Made by a program: the position numbers and the translations under genes. The notes beneath the pieces were generated by a model. That model saw only the letters and a list, made by a program, of their open reading frames with translations, had not been told where the DNA came from and did no database searches. From an uncultured Candidatus Actinomarina sp. (GTDB taxonomy: Bacteria > Actinomycetota > Acidimicrobiia > Actinomarinales > Actinomarinaceae), in NCBI GenBank assembly GCA_902599555.1, contig CACKFQ010000007.1:1-41969 (forward strand): a stretch of 41,969 nucleotides of DNA, given 5' to 3'. Shown here one piece after another: positions 1 to 7,983 of this stretch; within the stretch, counting starts at the first letter, position 1; the number at the start of each line of letters is the position of its first letter.

Positions 1-830
1 GATCCAAATAACTTATCTCCAGAGAACATCACAATGTCAACGCCATCTTTTATGGATTGCTGCACTCTAGGCTCTTGTGCAAATATGGATAGACCGTGTT
101 TTGATAGAAAAGAGTTTTCAATGACTAGGCCACTACCTAGATCATGGATTAGTAATGTATTATATTTATTTTTTAATTCAGCAAGTTCAGTAATTCCAAC
201 TTCTTCAGTAAATCCACTAATTGAAAAATTGCTTCTATGAACTTTCAACACAACAGAGTTAGGATATTCTTTCAAGGCATCCTCATAATCACTTAAACGA
301 GTTTTATTTGTTGTACCAACCTCTATTAAATTCATACCAGTTTCAGATATTATATCTGGAAGCCTGTAAGAACCTCCAATTTCAATGATTTCACCTCGGG
401 AAACTATGACTGTATCTTTGCTATGTTTTTTTGCTAGACACAGTAAAGATAGGTATAGAGAGGAAGCATTGTTGTTTACAAAAGCTACATTTTCAACACC
501 TAATAAAACCTTCATAGACTCTTTTAAATAATCATTGCGATTACCCCTTGAAACAGTTGTTAAGTCGTATTCTATATTTGTGTAATTTCCTGAAAAAGAT
601 ACATTTACTGGAGATCTGCCTAAATTTGTATGAAGCACAGTACCGGTTGCATTTATAACTTCTCTTTGTTTTTTCAAACTCAGTTTGTTGATTAACAACT
701 CGAACTCTTTTTTTGCATCTTCAGGATTTTTAATTGTTGAAAGAATATTCTTTGCGAATTCAATCTTTATATCTCTAGGAAGATTTGAGTTTGTTGATTC
801 AACTAAGTTATTTACTGAAATATTTTCCAT
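1..830 (-). CDS. selA: L-seryl-tRNA(Sec) selenium transferase (selenocysteine synthase), C-terminus cut by window edge
   Basis: SelA is a PLP enzyme that converts seryl-tRNA(Sec) to selenocysteinyl-tRNA(Sec) using selenophosphate. The first 276 codons are present, reading from the ATG at 828-830 toward base 1. Visible family signatures are NATGTVLHTNLGR near residue 75, VGTTNKTR-L-DYE in the middle, and FSGDKLFG at the window edge; the Lys in SGDK (about residue 273) is the expected PLP Schiff-base lysine. The start ATG overlaps the TAA stop of mrp by one base (TAATG), so the two are probably translationally coupled in one transcript. About 180 C-terminal residues should lie outside the window. 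No tRNA-Sec, SelB or SelD is visible here, so selenocysteine use by this organism is inferred from this gene alone. Confidence 0.9.
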   Translation of the reverse strand, partial: MENISVNNLVESTNSNLPRDIKIEFAKNILSTIKNPEDAKKEFELLINKLSLKKQREVINATGTVLHTNLGRSPVNVSFSGNYTNIEYDLTTVSRGNRNDYLKESMKVLLGVENVAFVNNNASSLYLSLLCLAKKHSKDTVIVSRGEIIEIGGSYRLPDIISETGMNLIEVGTTNKTRLSDYEDALKEYPNSVVLKVHRSNFSISGFTEEVGITELAELKNKYNTLLIHDLGSGLVIENSFLSKHGLSIFAQEPRVQQSIKDGVDIVMFSGDKLFG

Positions 831-1957
831 TACTTAGCGAGCTCTTCAAAAACCTTTGCTAAACGACCAGTACAGGTTTCATCAACTATTGGAGGTAGCT
901 TCTCGGCAATTACAGAAATGAGTTTTTCAATTTCTGTTTTAGTAGGGGTATTTTTTTCTTGAAGTATTAAGGGTGTTCCATCATCTGCAATATCATTTGT
1001 GTCCTCACTAATAGGAATTTTTCCTAGTATTGGAAGAGCGAACTGTTCTGCTAGTGCATCTCCTCCACCTTGGCCAAATATATTAAATTTATCGCCAGTA
1101 TTTGTTTCAAAGTACGACATGTTTTCGATTACACCTAAAAGCGGTATAAAACTTCTTTTTGCCATATCAGCAACTCTGGTTGCAACTTTTTGCGCCATAA
1201 GTTGTGGAGTTGTAACAACTATAAGTTCGGCTTGTGGAAGTAATCTACTTAATGCCATTTGAATATCGCCTGTACCCGGTGGAAGGTCAATTATTAAATA
1301 ATCAATATCTCCCCACTCCACATTTGTTAGAAATTGTTCCAATGCCTTGCTCAACATTAATCCGCGCCACATGAGTGCAGTGTCTTCGTCACTAGTAATA
1401 AGTCCTGTTGAAATAACTTTTAAGTCGTCATAGACAAATGGAACCATTAGTTTATCTTCGTTTGCTTCAATTCTTCCTTTAATTCCTAGAAGTCTAGGAA
1501 TAGAAAATCCCCATATATCAGCATCTAGAAGTCCTGTTTTAAATCCTTTTTTTGATAACCCAAGCGCAATATTTGTTGATAAAGTAGATTTTCCAACACC
1601 GCCTTTACCGCTACCAATTGCAATTACTCTAGTTCTTGGATCAATCTTTGTTGGTTGGGCGTTTTCCCTTGCTTTTTTTCTTGCTTTTTCCATAACAGCA
1701 GTTCTATCTTTTTGATCCATAGCAACAACATTAATTTCAACTGTTTCAACATTTTCAAGTAACGTCAGTTTTCTAGTGATCTCTTTTTCAATTTGACTTC
1801 TCATGGGACAATCTGCAATTGTTAAAGCGAGGTCTATTTTGACAGTAGATCCTTCATGATCAACTTTTTTCACCATCCCAAGCTCAACAATATTACCTCC
1901 TAGCTCAGGATCAAACACTGTAGATAAGTGTTTTAGCAATATATCACTTTGTGTCAT
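830..1957 (-). CDS. mrp: Mrp/ApbC/NBP35-type P-loop ATPase with N-terminal MIP18 (DUF59) domain
   Basis: This is a cytosolic Fe-S cluster carrier or assembly ATPase of 375 residues, the usual length. Residues 1-90 form a DUF59/MIP18 domain (DPELG at 16-20). The MinD-like ATPase domain follows, with deviant Walker A GSGKGGVGKST near 115-125 and DLPPGTGD as the switch/Walker B region. The ENMSYF segment, which in many Mrp proteins is followed by a CxxC that binds the cluster, continues here without cysteines. I believe this also occurs in other actinobacterial Mrp proteins; cluster binding by this copy is therefore unproven. It is transcribed ahead of selA and divergently from the HesB/IscA gene, with a TAGAAT hexamer exactly 6 nt before the ATG. 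Confidence 0.92.
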   Translation of the reverse strand: MTQSDILLKHLSTVFDPELGGNIVELGMVKKVDHEGSTVKIDLALTIADCPMRSQIEKEITRKLTLLENVETVEINVVAMDQKDRTAVMEKARKKARENAQPTKIDPRTRVIAIGSGKGGVGKSTLSTNIALGLSKKGFKTGLLDADIWGFSIPRLLGIKGRIEANEDKLMVPFVYDDLKVISTGLITSDEDTALMWRGLMLSKALEQFLTNVEWGDIDYLIIDLPPGTGDIQMALSRLLPQAELIVVTTPQLMAQKVATRVADMAKRSFIPLLGVIENMSYFETNTGDKFNIFGQGGGDALAEQFALPILGKIPISEDTNDIADDGTPLILQEKNTPTKTEIEKLISVIAEKLPPIVDETCTGRLAKVFEELAK

Positions 1958-1963
1958 ACGAAT

Positions 1964-1969
1964 ATTCTA
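1964..1969 (-). promoter_or_regulatory. -10 hexamer TAGAAT for mrp (leaderless start)
   Basis: On the minus strand TAGAAT is followed by 6 nt and then the mrp ATG. Transcription starting about 7 nt after the hexamer would begin at the start codon itself, so the mrp-selA mRNA is probably leaderless. Confidence 0.55.
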
Positions 1970-2022
1970 AGTACATTTGTGAAAGATGTAATTATTAATT
2001 TATTGAATATCCGTTTTCTTGT

Positions 2023-2028
2023 TATAAT
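2023..2028 (+). promoter_or_regulatory. -10 hexamer TATAAT for the HesB/IscA gene (leaderless start)
   Basis: A perfect consensus TATAAT is separated by 6 nt from the ATG at 2035, placing the expected transcript start at the start codon. No Shine-Dalgarno sequence is present between them. No good -35 box is evident at 17 nt. Confidence 0.6.
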
Positions 2029-2034
2029 TCTCAT

Positions 2035-2382
2035 ATGGATATACAAATTAAATCATCAAGAGCAGTTCTTGCAACTGATAGTGCTGTAAAAAAGCTTGTA
2101 GAACTAAAATCAGAAGAGACAGCTGAAGATAGCTTTCTCAGAATGGGAGTAAAACCAGGAGGATGCTCTGGCTATTCTTATGAAATGTTCTTTGATACAG
2201 ACAAATTTGATGGTGACGTAATAGAAGAGTACGATGGGGTCAACATTGTTGTTGATGGTCAAAGCCTAGAACACGTCAAAGGTGCGACACTAGATTACAA
2301 GGAAGGATTAATGGAAACAGGTTTCTCCATTGATAATCCAAATGTATCCAGAACCTGTGGTTGCGGTAATAGCTTTAGTTAA
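2035..2382 (+). CDS. HesB/IscA/ErpA-family A-type iron-sulfur cluster carrier
   Basis: A 115-residue A-type carrier that binds and hands on Fe-S clusters. The three family cysteines are present: C44 in GGCSGY and C108/C110 in the C-terminal TCGCGNSF motif. It lies divergent from mrp across a 77-bp gap, so two Fe-S biogenesis proteins share a promoter region, and an Nfu N-domain protein lies 2.3 kb away. The start is fixed by TATAAT 6 nt upstream of the ATG. Its stop overlaps the stop of the GlnR-like gene tail to tail. Whether it is the ErpA or IscA orthologue cannot be settled by reading alone. Confidence 0.9.
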   Translation: MDIQIKSSRAVLATDSAVKKLVELKSEETAEDSFLRMGVKPGGCSGYSYEMFFDTDKFDGDVIEEYDGVNIVVDGQSLEHVKGATLDYKEGLMETGFSIDNPNVSRTCGCGNSFS

Positions 2383-3004
2383 ATTTGTAACCAACTGAGT
2401 GAACTGTTTTAATCCAATCATTTCTTTGGTCACCAAGCTTTGCTCTTAGCCTTCTAACATGAACATCAACTGTTCTTGCACCACCAAAATAATCGTAACC
2501 CCAAACCTTTTCAAGAAGCTGCTCTCTTGACCAAACATTTTCCTGGTTCACAACAAAAAATTTTAATAACTCATACTCCATGAATGTTAGGTCGAGCAAG
2601 ACATCACCTGCTTTTGCTTCATAAGTTTTTAAATTAATACTGAGGTCTTTGAATTCAAGTATTTCTGAATCACTATCACCCACTAGTGCGTGAACTCTTG
2701 CTCCCACTTCTTCTAACTTGCTATTACTCGAAATTAATTCAATTTGAGGATTTTGAATTAGGTCAACTGTTTGTTCAAAATCAATGTCATTAACAATAAT
2801 TAATGTAGGAAAAGGTTTAGTGGAGGATTCTAAATCTGACAAATTTTTCTTTGTTTCACCGTATTTAGAAAGTGATGTTACAACTAAATGTATTTGCTTT
2901 GGGGTTTGTATATTCTTAATGGCGAGTTTTTTTACACCAAAAGACTTTAATAAGTCTTCGAAGTTTCTATGCTCTTTATCTATGTTTATATATGTGTCTA
3001 TCAT
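2375..3004 (-). CDS. glnR: GlnR-like orphan OmpR-family winged-helix regulator
   Basis: A 209-residue protein with a degenerate receiver-like N-terminal half (about 1-105) and an OmpR/PhoB winged helix in the C-terminal half. The recognition region reads VWGYDYFGGARTVDVHVRR, then LRAKLG, ending in TVHSVGYKF; this is the wording typical of actinobacterial GlnR. I do not see the ordered acidic pocket of a phosphorylated receiver, which fits GlnR, an atypical regulator not controlled by a cognate kinase. GlnR controls nitrogen assimilation genes, and this gene is divergent from type II glutamine synthetase with only 63 bp between the starts. The alternative is another orphan actinobacterial response regulator (MtrA or RegX type), but the neighbour favours GlnR. 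Confidence 0.7.
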   Translation of the reverse strand: MIDTYINIDKEHRNFEDLLKSFGVKKLAIKNIQTPKQIHLVVTSLSKYGETKKNLSDLESSTKPFPTLIIVNDIDFEQTVDLIQNPQIELISSNSKLEEVGARVHALVGDSDSEILEFKDLSINLKTYEAKAGDVLLDLTFMEYELLKFFVVNQENVWSREQLLEKVWGYDYFGGARTVDVHVRRLRAKLGDQRNDWIKTVHSVGYKFN

Positions 3005-3007
3005 CTC

Positions 3008-3034
3008 GAAACAATTATTTAATAAATCTGTAAC
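3008..3034 (+). promoter_or_regulatory. Possible GlnR half-sites in the glnR-glnII intergenic region
   Basis: GAAAC at 3008-3012 and GTAAC at 3030-3034 match the two kinds of GlnR half-site (consensus GTnAC and GAAAC) and are spaced 22 bp apart, two units of the 11-bp GlnR periodicity. The boxes expected at 3019 and 3041 (TTAAT and GCTTG) match poorly, so this is a weak candidate resting on position and phasing. Confidence 0.25.
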
Positions 3035-3055
3035 AACATTGCTTGAAATATATAT

Positions 3056-3061
3056 TACATT
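3056..3061 (+). promoter_or_regulatory. -10 hexamer TACATT for glnII (leaderless start)
   Basis: TACATT is followed by 6 nt (ATTTTC) and then the glnII ATG, the same spacing as at the HesB and mrp starts. No Shine-Dalgarno sequence is present. Confidence 0.45.
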
Positions 3062-3067
3062 ATTTTC

Positions 3068-4096
3068 ATGAAGATAAAAGCAGAATATATATGGATTGAC
3101 GGTCTAACTCCGACCGCAAAATTAAGGAGTAAAACAAAAATAATCAATCAAGGAACTGAGCCTCCTATATGGGGTTTTGATGGTTCTAGTACTCAACAAG
3201 CAACAGGCGACCAATCTGATTGCGTGTTAAAACCAGTTGCACAATTTCCTGATCCAGTTAGAGGTGGCGAAAATATTTTGGTGATGTGTGAAGTAATGAA
3301 TGTAGACATGACTCCACATGCATCGAATACTAGAGCTGCATTGGTAGAGTCAGCTGAAAATTTTGGTGAGTTCGAGCCTTGGTTTGGAATGGAACAAGAG
3401 TATACATTTTACGAACAGTCTTATGACTCACTTAAATACGGCCAGCCTTTAGGATTTCCCCCATCAGGTTATCCAGCACCTCAAGGTGGTTATTACTGTG
3501 GAGTCGGTGCAGACGAAGTTTATGGAAGAGAAATATCTGAAGCTCATGCAACAGCTTGTATTGAAGCTGGATTAGGTATTTCAGGTACAAATGCTGAAGT
3601 TATGCCTGGCCAGTGGGAGTTCCAAATTGGACCTGTAGGTGCACCAGATATTGGTGACCAAATTTGGGTAGCAAGATGGTTGCTTTACAGAATAGCTGAA
3701 GATTGGAATATTTCTGCAACACTAACCCCAAAACCTGTAAAAGGTGATTGGAATGGCGCTGGTATGCACACTAACTTTTCGACTAAACAAATGAGAGAAG
3801 ATGGCGGATACGATGCAATTGTTGCAGCATGTGAAGCTCTTGGTAAAAATGCTGATTTGCATGTAAAAAATTATGGTGCAAATATTGAAGAAAGACTAAC
3901 AGGTGACCATGAAACTCAAAGTTTTGATACTTTTTCTTATGGGGTTAGTGACAGAGGAGCATCAATAAGAATTCCATGGCAAGTTGAAGTAGACAAAAAA
4001 GGTTATCTTGAAGACAGAAGGCCTAATGCAAATGGAGACCCTTACGTCATTGCAATGCTAATGATTGATACAGTTTGTTCAGCAGCTTCTAGCTAG
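3068..4096 (+). CDS. glnII: Glutamine synthetase type II (GSII, eukaryote-like)
   Basis: It catalyses ATP-dependent amidation of glutamate with ammonia in the cytosol. At 342 residues it has GSII length (GSI is near 450-470) and starts with KAEYIWIDG like actinobacterial GlnII. Motifs seen: WGFDGSSTQQA at about 35-45, the catalytic GMEQEYTF at about 107-114 with its metal-binding glutamates, GQWEFQIGP near 180, NGAGMHTNFST near 237 and the R-rich RGASIRIP near 300. GSII is not adenylylated at the GSI tyrosine site, so control is expected to be transcriptional, which fits the GlnR-like gene next door. Its stop and the stop of the next minus-strand gene share the palindrome CTAGCTAG. Confidence 0.95.
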   Translation: MKIKAEYIWIDGLTPTAKLRSKTKIINQGTEPPIWGFDGSSTQQATGDQSDCVLKPVAQFPDPVRGGENILVMCEVMNVDMTPHASNTRAALVESAENFGEFEPWFGMEQEYTFYEQSYDSLKYGQPLGFPPSGYPAPQGGYYCGVGADEVYGREISEAHATACIEAGLGISGTNAEVMPGQWEFQIGPVGAPDIGDQIWVARWLLYRIAEDWNISATLTPKPVKGDWNGAGMHTNFSTKQMREDGGYDAIVAACEALGKNADLHVKNYGANIEERLTGDHETQSFDTFSYGVSDRGASIRIPWQVEVDKKGYLEDRRPNANGDPYVIAMLMIDTVCSAASS

Positions 4097-4700
4097 AAGT
4101 TGCTGATGCAACAACTTCTTCAATCTTTTTAATAAATTGGTCTAAATTCTTATTAAATGAGTCGAGAGCTGCAGCTCTTTGTTCTCCTGTATCTGAAGAT
4201 TCAAGACCGGCTAGTAGTTCAACAGTGTCTTCGTAAATTAAATTAACAAGAGTTTTTAACTCTTCATGGCTTGTTACCAGGTTTGCAAACTCATTTGGCG
4301 GCCCAGGTTCAGAGACAATTGTAACAAATTGCTCTGCTGTTGAAATATTTACTTTAAACTCATCCTTTGCTTCTTGGTAAGTAACAGTTTGATTGTCCCA
4401 ATTGTCATTTGCTTCTAAGACATCTTTGCCAAGCTCAGTTGCTTGAATCTTCTCTGCTGTTAATTCTTCAAGATAAGCAACATAATTATCAGGAAGTGTA
4501 GTCGTTGTTGTAGTAGTAGAAGTATCTTCAGTACTTGTTTCTTCTGCGACTGTTTCCACCGGAGTTTCTTCAGCAACTATATCAAGATTGTTGTTTGTTG
4601 AAACTCTATTGATGAAAGTATATGTTGTTGCAATCATACCAATTAAAACAAGAGGAAGCACGACTCTTCCTGGTTTAGGATCTGGATTAAAGGTTTCCAT
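4089..4700 (-). CDS. Membrane-anchored extracytoplasmic protein with poly-threonine linker, function unknown
   Basis: A 203-residue protein with a short cytoplasmic N-terminus, a single membrane segment at about 14-30 (VVLPLVLIGMIATTYTFI), a Glu/Thr-rich stretch with seven consecutive threonines near residue 62-68 ending in LP, then a helical acidic domain of about 130 residues. It has the architecture of an actinobacterial exported protein tethered through a low-complexity linker. No enzymatic motif was recognised. It probably comes from its own leaderless promoter inside the end of the Nfu-domain gene. The membrane anchor and linker are clear; the function is not. Confidence 0.75.
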   Translation of the reverse strand: METFNPDPKPGRVVLPLVLIGMIATTYTFINRVSTNNNLDIVAEETPVETVAEETSTEDTSTTTTTTTLPDNYVAYLEELTAEKIQATELGKDVLEANDNWDNQTVTYQEAKDEFKVNISTAEQFVTIVSEPGPPNEFANLVTSHEELKTLVNLIYEDTVELLAGLESSDTGEQRAAALDSFNKNLDQFIKKIEEVVASATSS

Positions 4701-4702
4701 AG

Positions 4703-4945
4703 CTATATTGTATCAAACTTATTTAATATATTGTTATTAATGATATTCCAATCACTACTTTCCTCTTTCGTAAGAGTTAAAAAACCAGGACCTGTGAATA
4801 TAGATTCAATACCATCTATCTCAATTAATTGTTTTGCTATACCACTTACCTCTTGACTATCTTTATTAATGTAAATTGCTATTTCATAGTCGTGTTCAAT
4901 TAATATTTTTTTAGCATTTGGGTTTGGTGTGTCTATTAAATCCAT
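4703..4945 (-). CDS. Stand-alone Nfu/NifU N-terminal-domain protein
   Basis: An 80-residue protein opening with DTPNPNAKKI, the hallmark of the Nfu N-terminal domain, and continuing with VSGIAKQLIEIDGIESIFTG and GPGFLTLTKE as in that family. The C-terminal NifU domain with its CxxC is absent, so it cannot bind a cluster the way full Nfu does; a scaffold, adaptor or regulatory role in Fe-S assembly is inferred. An upstream ATG at 4993 would add 16 residues that do not resemble the family. The ATG at 4945 is preferred because TATTAT lies exactly 6 nt upstream, matching the leaderless pattern of its neighbours. Confidence 0.75.
   Translation of the reverse strand: MDLIDTPNPNAKKILIEHDYEIAIYINKDSQEVSGIAKQLIEIDGIESIFTGPGFLTLTKEESSDWNIINNNILNKFDTI
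4707..4712 (-). promoter_or_regulatory. -10 hexamer TACAAT for the Thr-linker protein
   Basis: On the minus strand TACAAT is followed by 6 nt and the ATG at 4700. It is embedded in the final codons of the Nfu-domain gene. Confidence 0.45.
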
Positions 4946-4951
4946 ATTTAA

Positions 4952-4981
4952 ATAATATTTTAATATAAAAACAGTTAATAT
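4952..4981. promoter_or_regulatory. Divergent back-to-back leaderless promoters
   Basis: Two -10 hexamers sit in a 42-bp divergent gap: TATTAT on the minus strand (4952-4957), 6 nt before the Nfu-domain ATG at 4945, and TAATAT on the plus strand (4976-4981), 6 nt before the ATG at 4988. The -35 regions of each must lie within the other gene's start region. Confidence 0.5.
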
Positions 4982-4987
4982 GTCTGT

Positions 4988-5530
4988 ATGCAATACGATG
5001 TTAGTAAACTAACTAAAAATAATATATCTATAAATCGAAGTCAGATTATATCCGTATTGGGATTGTATTGTTTTGTTCTTGGTACATCTCTATTAGGCTT
5101 CTCAGTTTATTTATTTTTAGAGTCATCAGGAATAGTGAGTGAAGTGCTTATAAGCTGGAGTGGGCAAGGTCTCTTTTGGTCATTTATTACACTTTTTGTT
5201 TCCATATTTATTTTATTTGTTCCTGTTGAATTTTTTAATGAATATTTTATAGAGAACAGATCTTTTAGAAATTTACTTACAAATGTAGTATCGGTAATAT
5301 TTGTTTCATTATTTTTTCTAGTCTTGTTTCAGATTTTGTTAAGAAATCAAAATGTATTTGTGAATGAATATCTTGTAATTGCTAGAGCAGTTTCATTCTC
5401 AGGATTTATAGCAATTCCATTGGTACTGTTTTTATTTCACAATTTTGGAAAAAATTTGAGTTTTATAAACAATTACTCATATAGTTTGATTCTTATAATT
5501 TGGATTATTTCTACCCAAATATTTTTATAG
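4988..5530 (+). CDS. Integral membrane protein of unknown function
   Basis: A 180-residue hydrophobic protein with about five membrane segments, near residues 21-45, 60-80, 98-118, 130-150 and 163-180. No catalytic or transport motif was recognised. The start has TAATAT 6 nt upstream. It stops one base before the argS stop on the other strand, so it is a single-gene unit between two minus-strand groups. Core-genome membrane protein is the most that can be said. Confidence 0.65.
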   Translation: MQYDVSKLTKNNISINRSQIISVLGLYCFVLGTSLLGFSVYLFLESSGIVSEVLISWSGQGLFWSFITLFVSIFILFVPVEFFNEYFIENRSFRNLLTNVVSVIFVSLFFLVLFQILLRNQNVFVNEYLVIARAVSFSGFIAIPLVLFLFHNFGKNLSFINNYSYSLILIIWIISTQIFL

Positions 5531-5531
5531 C

Positions 5532-7172
5532 TTACATTTGGTTTACTGGAGTTATTCCCAAACACCACATTACATTTTGACTAGTTGTCAAAAATAAATT
5601 GGTTATATACATTTTTGAAGATAACTGGTCTGAATCTTCAATTTCTGATATTTTTTCGCTTTCGTAGAACTGATTAAACAAATTTGAGATTTCGTACAAA
5701 TAATTTGCAAGATGATGAGGTTCGTTAAGAACGGCTGACTGTTCTAAAAAGTAAGTAAACAAATATAATTTTGATAGCAGTTCTTTATCTACATCATTAA
5801 GAATTAAATCACTTAGTTCACTGTGTTTAGTTTCAATATTTTCCAAAAGCTTTTTTGCCCTAACTTGTGAATATTGAACATAGATACCTGTTTTTCCATT
5901 TACATTGGTAAATTTTTCTAAATCAAACTTATAATCTGTTTTTCTATTGGTAATTAAATCACTGTAGGTAAGCACCGAATTTGTTAATTGTGAAACTATA
6001 GACTTGTCTAAATCATTATTAATTTTTTCAATATATTCATAAGTTTCTTTAAATAATTCACTTAAAGGCTTCGTACCACCTTCTCTAGTTTTAAATGGGT
6101 TTCCGTCACTATCATTTAAAGTTCCATAGGAAATATGTGCATGTTCGAGATTGTTAAATTCAAAATACTTAATTGAACTAAATAATTGTTCAAAGTGAAG
6201 TGATTGACGATTGTCGACAATATAGAAAGTTTTATCATATCCTATATTTTTTTGTCTAAATAAAATAGTTGCTAGATCTGTAGTTATGTATAGGTAAGAC
6301 CCATCTGACTTTGTAATTAAGATTTTTGGATCTGTATCTTCCGCACTTATCAAAGCCCCATCGTCGTATATGATTTTTTCATCTTTTAGCAATTCCTCAA
6401 TCATTTTTGGAATTAAATTATTCACATCACTCTCGCCCAACCAATAATCAAAGCTGTGGCCAAATATTTCAAAATTTTCTTCAAGGCTTTGTATAGAGAT
6501 TTTTTTAATAAACTCCCATATTTCTAATAGTTTTTGATCGTTATTATTTAGGAGCTTATTTATTTCTTGAGCGCGAGTTTTGAAGTCTTTATTTTGTTTG
6601 TATTCCTCACTTGCTTTTGGATAAATTATCTCTAATTGACTTGAGTCTAAGTTTTGTAACGCTATTTCTTCTTTTTCTAAGTAGGTAATAATTTGAGCTA
6701 TTGGCATGCCCCAGTCTCCAAGGTGTATATCGCTCACTACCTTATTACCAATAAACGAGTGAATATTGTATAAACTTCTTCCAATATTTAAAGTACGCAT
6801 ATGTCCAACATGTAATGGTTTGCCAATATTTGGCCCACCGTAATCAAAAATAATTTTACTACTTTGATCATTTTCAAAATCACTTTGTGTATTTGTTATA
6901 TTTTTCATGAGATACATATGGTTAAGGCTTAAATTGAGAAACCCCATGTCATTTTTCTCTACAGGTAAGAAAATATTTGATGAATTGATTGTTTCTATTA
7001 CGTTTTCTTGCAGAACATCAAAAAAGTCTGATTTGTTATATTTTACGAGGTTGTTAATTTGTAAATCATATCCTGCTATTTTTGACATACTTAACTGTAT
7101 AGTTTCATCCAGATCAAATTTTTTAAACTCCTCTGATAGTGAAGTAGTTAAATTATTAAAAATATTATTCAT
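5532..7172 (-). CDS. argS: Arginyl-tRNA synthetase
   Basis: A class I synthetase that charges tRNA-Arg. At 546 residues it has normal ArgS length. The HIGH-type signature is HVGHMRTLNIGRSLYNI at about 121-137, preceded by FDYGGPNIGKPLH. The later DGNPFKTREGG segment occupies the KMSKS region, where ArgS proteins often lack the canonical lysine, and the C-terminal anticodon-binding helical domain includes YVQYSQVRAKKLLENI. It lies 28 bp after the WecG/TagA gene on the same strand, so the two are likely co-transcribed. A tRNA-Arg gene is found just upstream on the opposite strand. Confidence 0.95.
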   Translation of the reverse strand: MNNIFNNLTTSLSEEFKKFDLDETIQLSMSKIAGYDLQINNLVKYNKSDFFDVLQENVIETINSSNIFLPVEKNDMGFLNLSLNHMYLMKNITNTQSDFENDQSSKIIFDYGGPNIGKPLHVGHMRTLNIGRSLYNIHSFIGNKVVSDIHLGDWGMPIAQIITYLEKEEIALQNLDSSQLEIIYPKASEEYKQNKDFKTRAQEINKLLNNNDQKLLEIWEFIKKISIQSLEENFEIFGHSFDYWLGESDVNNLIPKMIEELLKDEKIIYDDGALISAEDTDPKILITKSDGSYLYITTDLATILFRQKNIGYDKTFYIVDNRQSLHFEQLFSSIKYFEFNNLEHAHISYGTLNDSDGNPFKTREGGTKPLSELFKETYEYIEKINNDLDKSIVSQLTNSVLTYSDLITNRKTDYKFDLEKFTNVNGKTGIYVQYSQVRAKKLLENIETKHSELSDLILNDVDKELLSKLYLFTYFLEQSAVLNEPHHLANYLYEISNLFNQFYESEKISEIEDSDQLSSKMYITNLFLTTSQNVMWCLGITPVNQM

Positions 7173-7200
7173 ATAGCTTTTTCTTATCTTATTTTAATGA

Positions 7201-7935
7201 TTATCTACGAAAGAACACTTGTCTCAAAAAGTAAAGAATAAATAATGTGTTATCGATTAAATATCTTTTGTAAAGTCTTTTTGGGTCTTGAAATAACCTA
7301 AGTAGCCATTCAAACCCCATATTAGCAATCCACTCAGGAGCTTTCTTTTTTGTTCCCGCTACCCACTCAAAAACTGCTCCTACACCAACAAAGTTAATTG
7401 GGGTATCTATTTCATTACAGAGTGTATTTATGAAGAGTTCTTGTTTTGGGAATCCCAAAGAGACCCAAATTATATCTGCGTTAACATTTTTTATTTCTTC
7501 TTTATATTTTTTAACTAGATGATCTGCACTCATGAATTCTGGACATAGATAACCAGCAATTTTCATATCTGGAAATTTTACAGTCAATTTATTAATCATT
7601 AGCTGTGTAATTTCGTCATTATTACCAAAAAAATAATGTTTTGTACCACGGCTTAACCCATTTTCAATTGTTTGTAAAAATACTTTGTATCCATCAACTC
7701 TTGAAAATTTTTGTTTAGTTAAAAAGGATAGTGCTTTTGCGACAGGGAAACCATCAGGTGCTTTAATTGTAAAGTTGTTGATTGAGTTCCTAACCCCAAC
7801 ATTCCGAACACTTCTGACTAGAGTATTTGCATTACAAATCGCTACCCGGTTTTTTGTTGAAGTATTCAGTATGTCCGAGACTTCAAGTATATTTGTCTCG
7901 CTTATGTTTGTTTGAAGCACCTTAGTAGTTTTCAT
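7201..7935 (-). CDS. wecG: WecG/TagA/CpsF-family (GT26) glycosyltransferase
   Basis: Transfers N-acetylmannosamine(uronic acid) or a related sugar onto a lipid-linked GlcNAc in surface polysaccharide or teichoic acid linkage synthesis. The 244-residue protein shows the GT26 motifs: NANTLV near 36, APDGFPVAKA at about 59-68 with the conserved Asp, SLGFPKQE near 162-169, and the C-terminal block GVGAVFEWVAGTKKKAPEW then GFEWLLRLFQDPKR. The sugar specificity cannot be read from sequence. It is the first gene of a minus-strand pair with argS and lies next to other polysaccharide genes. Confidence 0.88.
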   Translation of the reverse strand: MKTTKVLQTNISETNILEVSDILNTSTKNRVAICNANTLVRSVRNVGVRNSINNFTIKAPDGFPVAKALSFLTKQKFSRVDGYKVFLQTIENGLSRGTKHYFFGNNDEITQLMINKLTVKFPDMKIAGYLCPEFMSADHLVKKYKEEIKNVNADIIWVSLGFPKQELFINTLCNEIDTPINFVGVGAVFEWVAGTKKKAPEWIANMGFEWLLRLFQDPKRLYKRYLIDNTLFILYFLRQVFFRR

Positions 7936-7945
7936 TCTTGCAACT

Positions 7946-7951
7946 ATTATA
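7946..7951 (-). promoter_or_regulatory. -10 hexamer TATAAT for the wecG-argS pair
   Basis: Perfect TATAAT on the minus strand, 10 nt before the ATG at 7935, giving a leader of only about 3 nt. No Shine-Dalgarno sequence would fit. Confidence 0.5.
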
Positions 7952-7983
7952 TAAGTGTTAAATTTAGATTATAGGAAAATCTT

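Noticed and set aside
34..240. Plus-strand open frame near the window start
   Set aside because: It is the shadow of selA, whose minus-strand product carries the SelA motifs throughout.
4497..4516. Run of ACT/ACA-type codons in the 4089 gene as a frameshift-prone error
   Set aside because: The frame stays open on both sides and the poly-threonine linker ending in LP is a normal feature of exported actinobacterial proteins.
4946..4993. Upstream ATG (4993) as the start of the Nfu-domain protein
   Set aside because: It adds residues unlike the family and would overlap the divergent gene's promoter and start; the ATG at 4945 has the -10 hexamer at the expected 6-nt distance.
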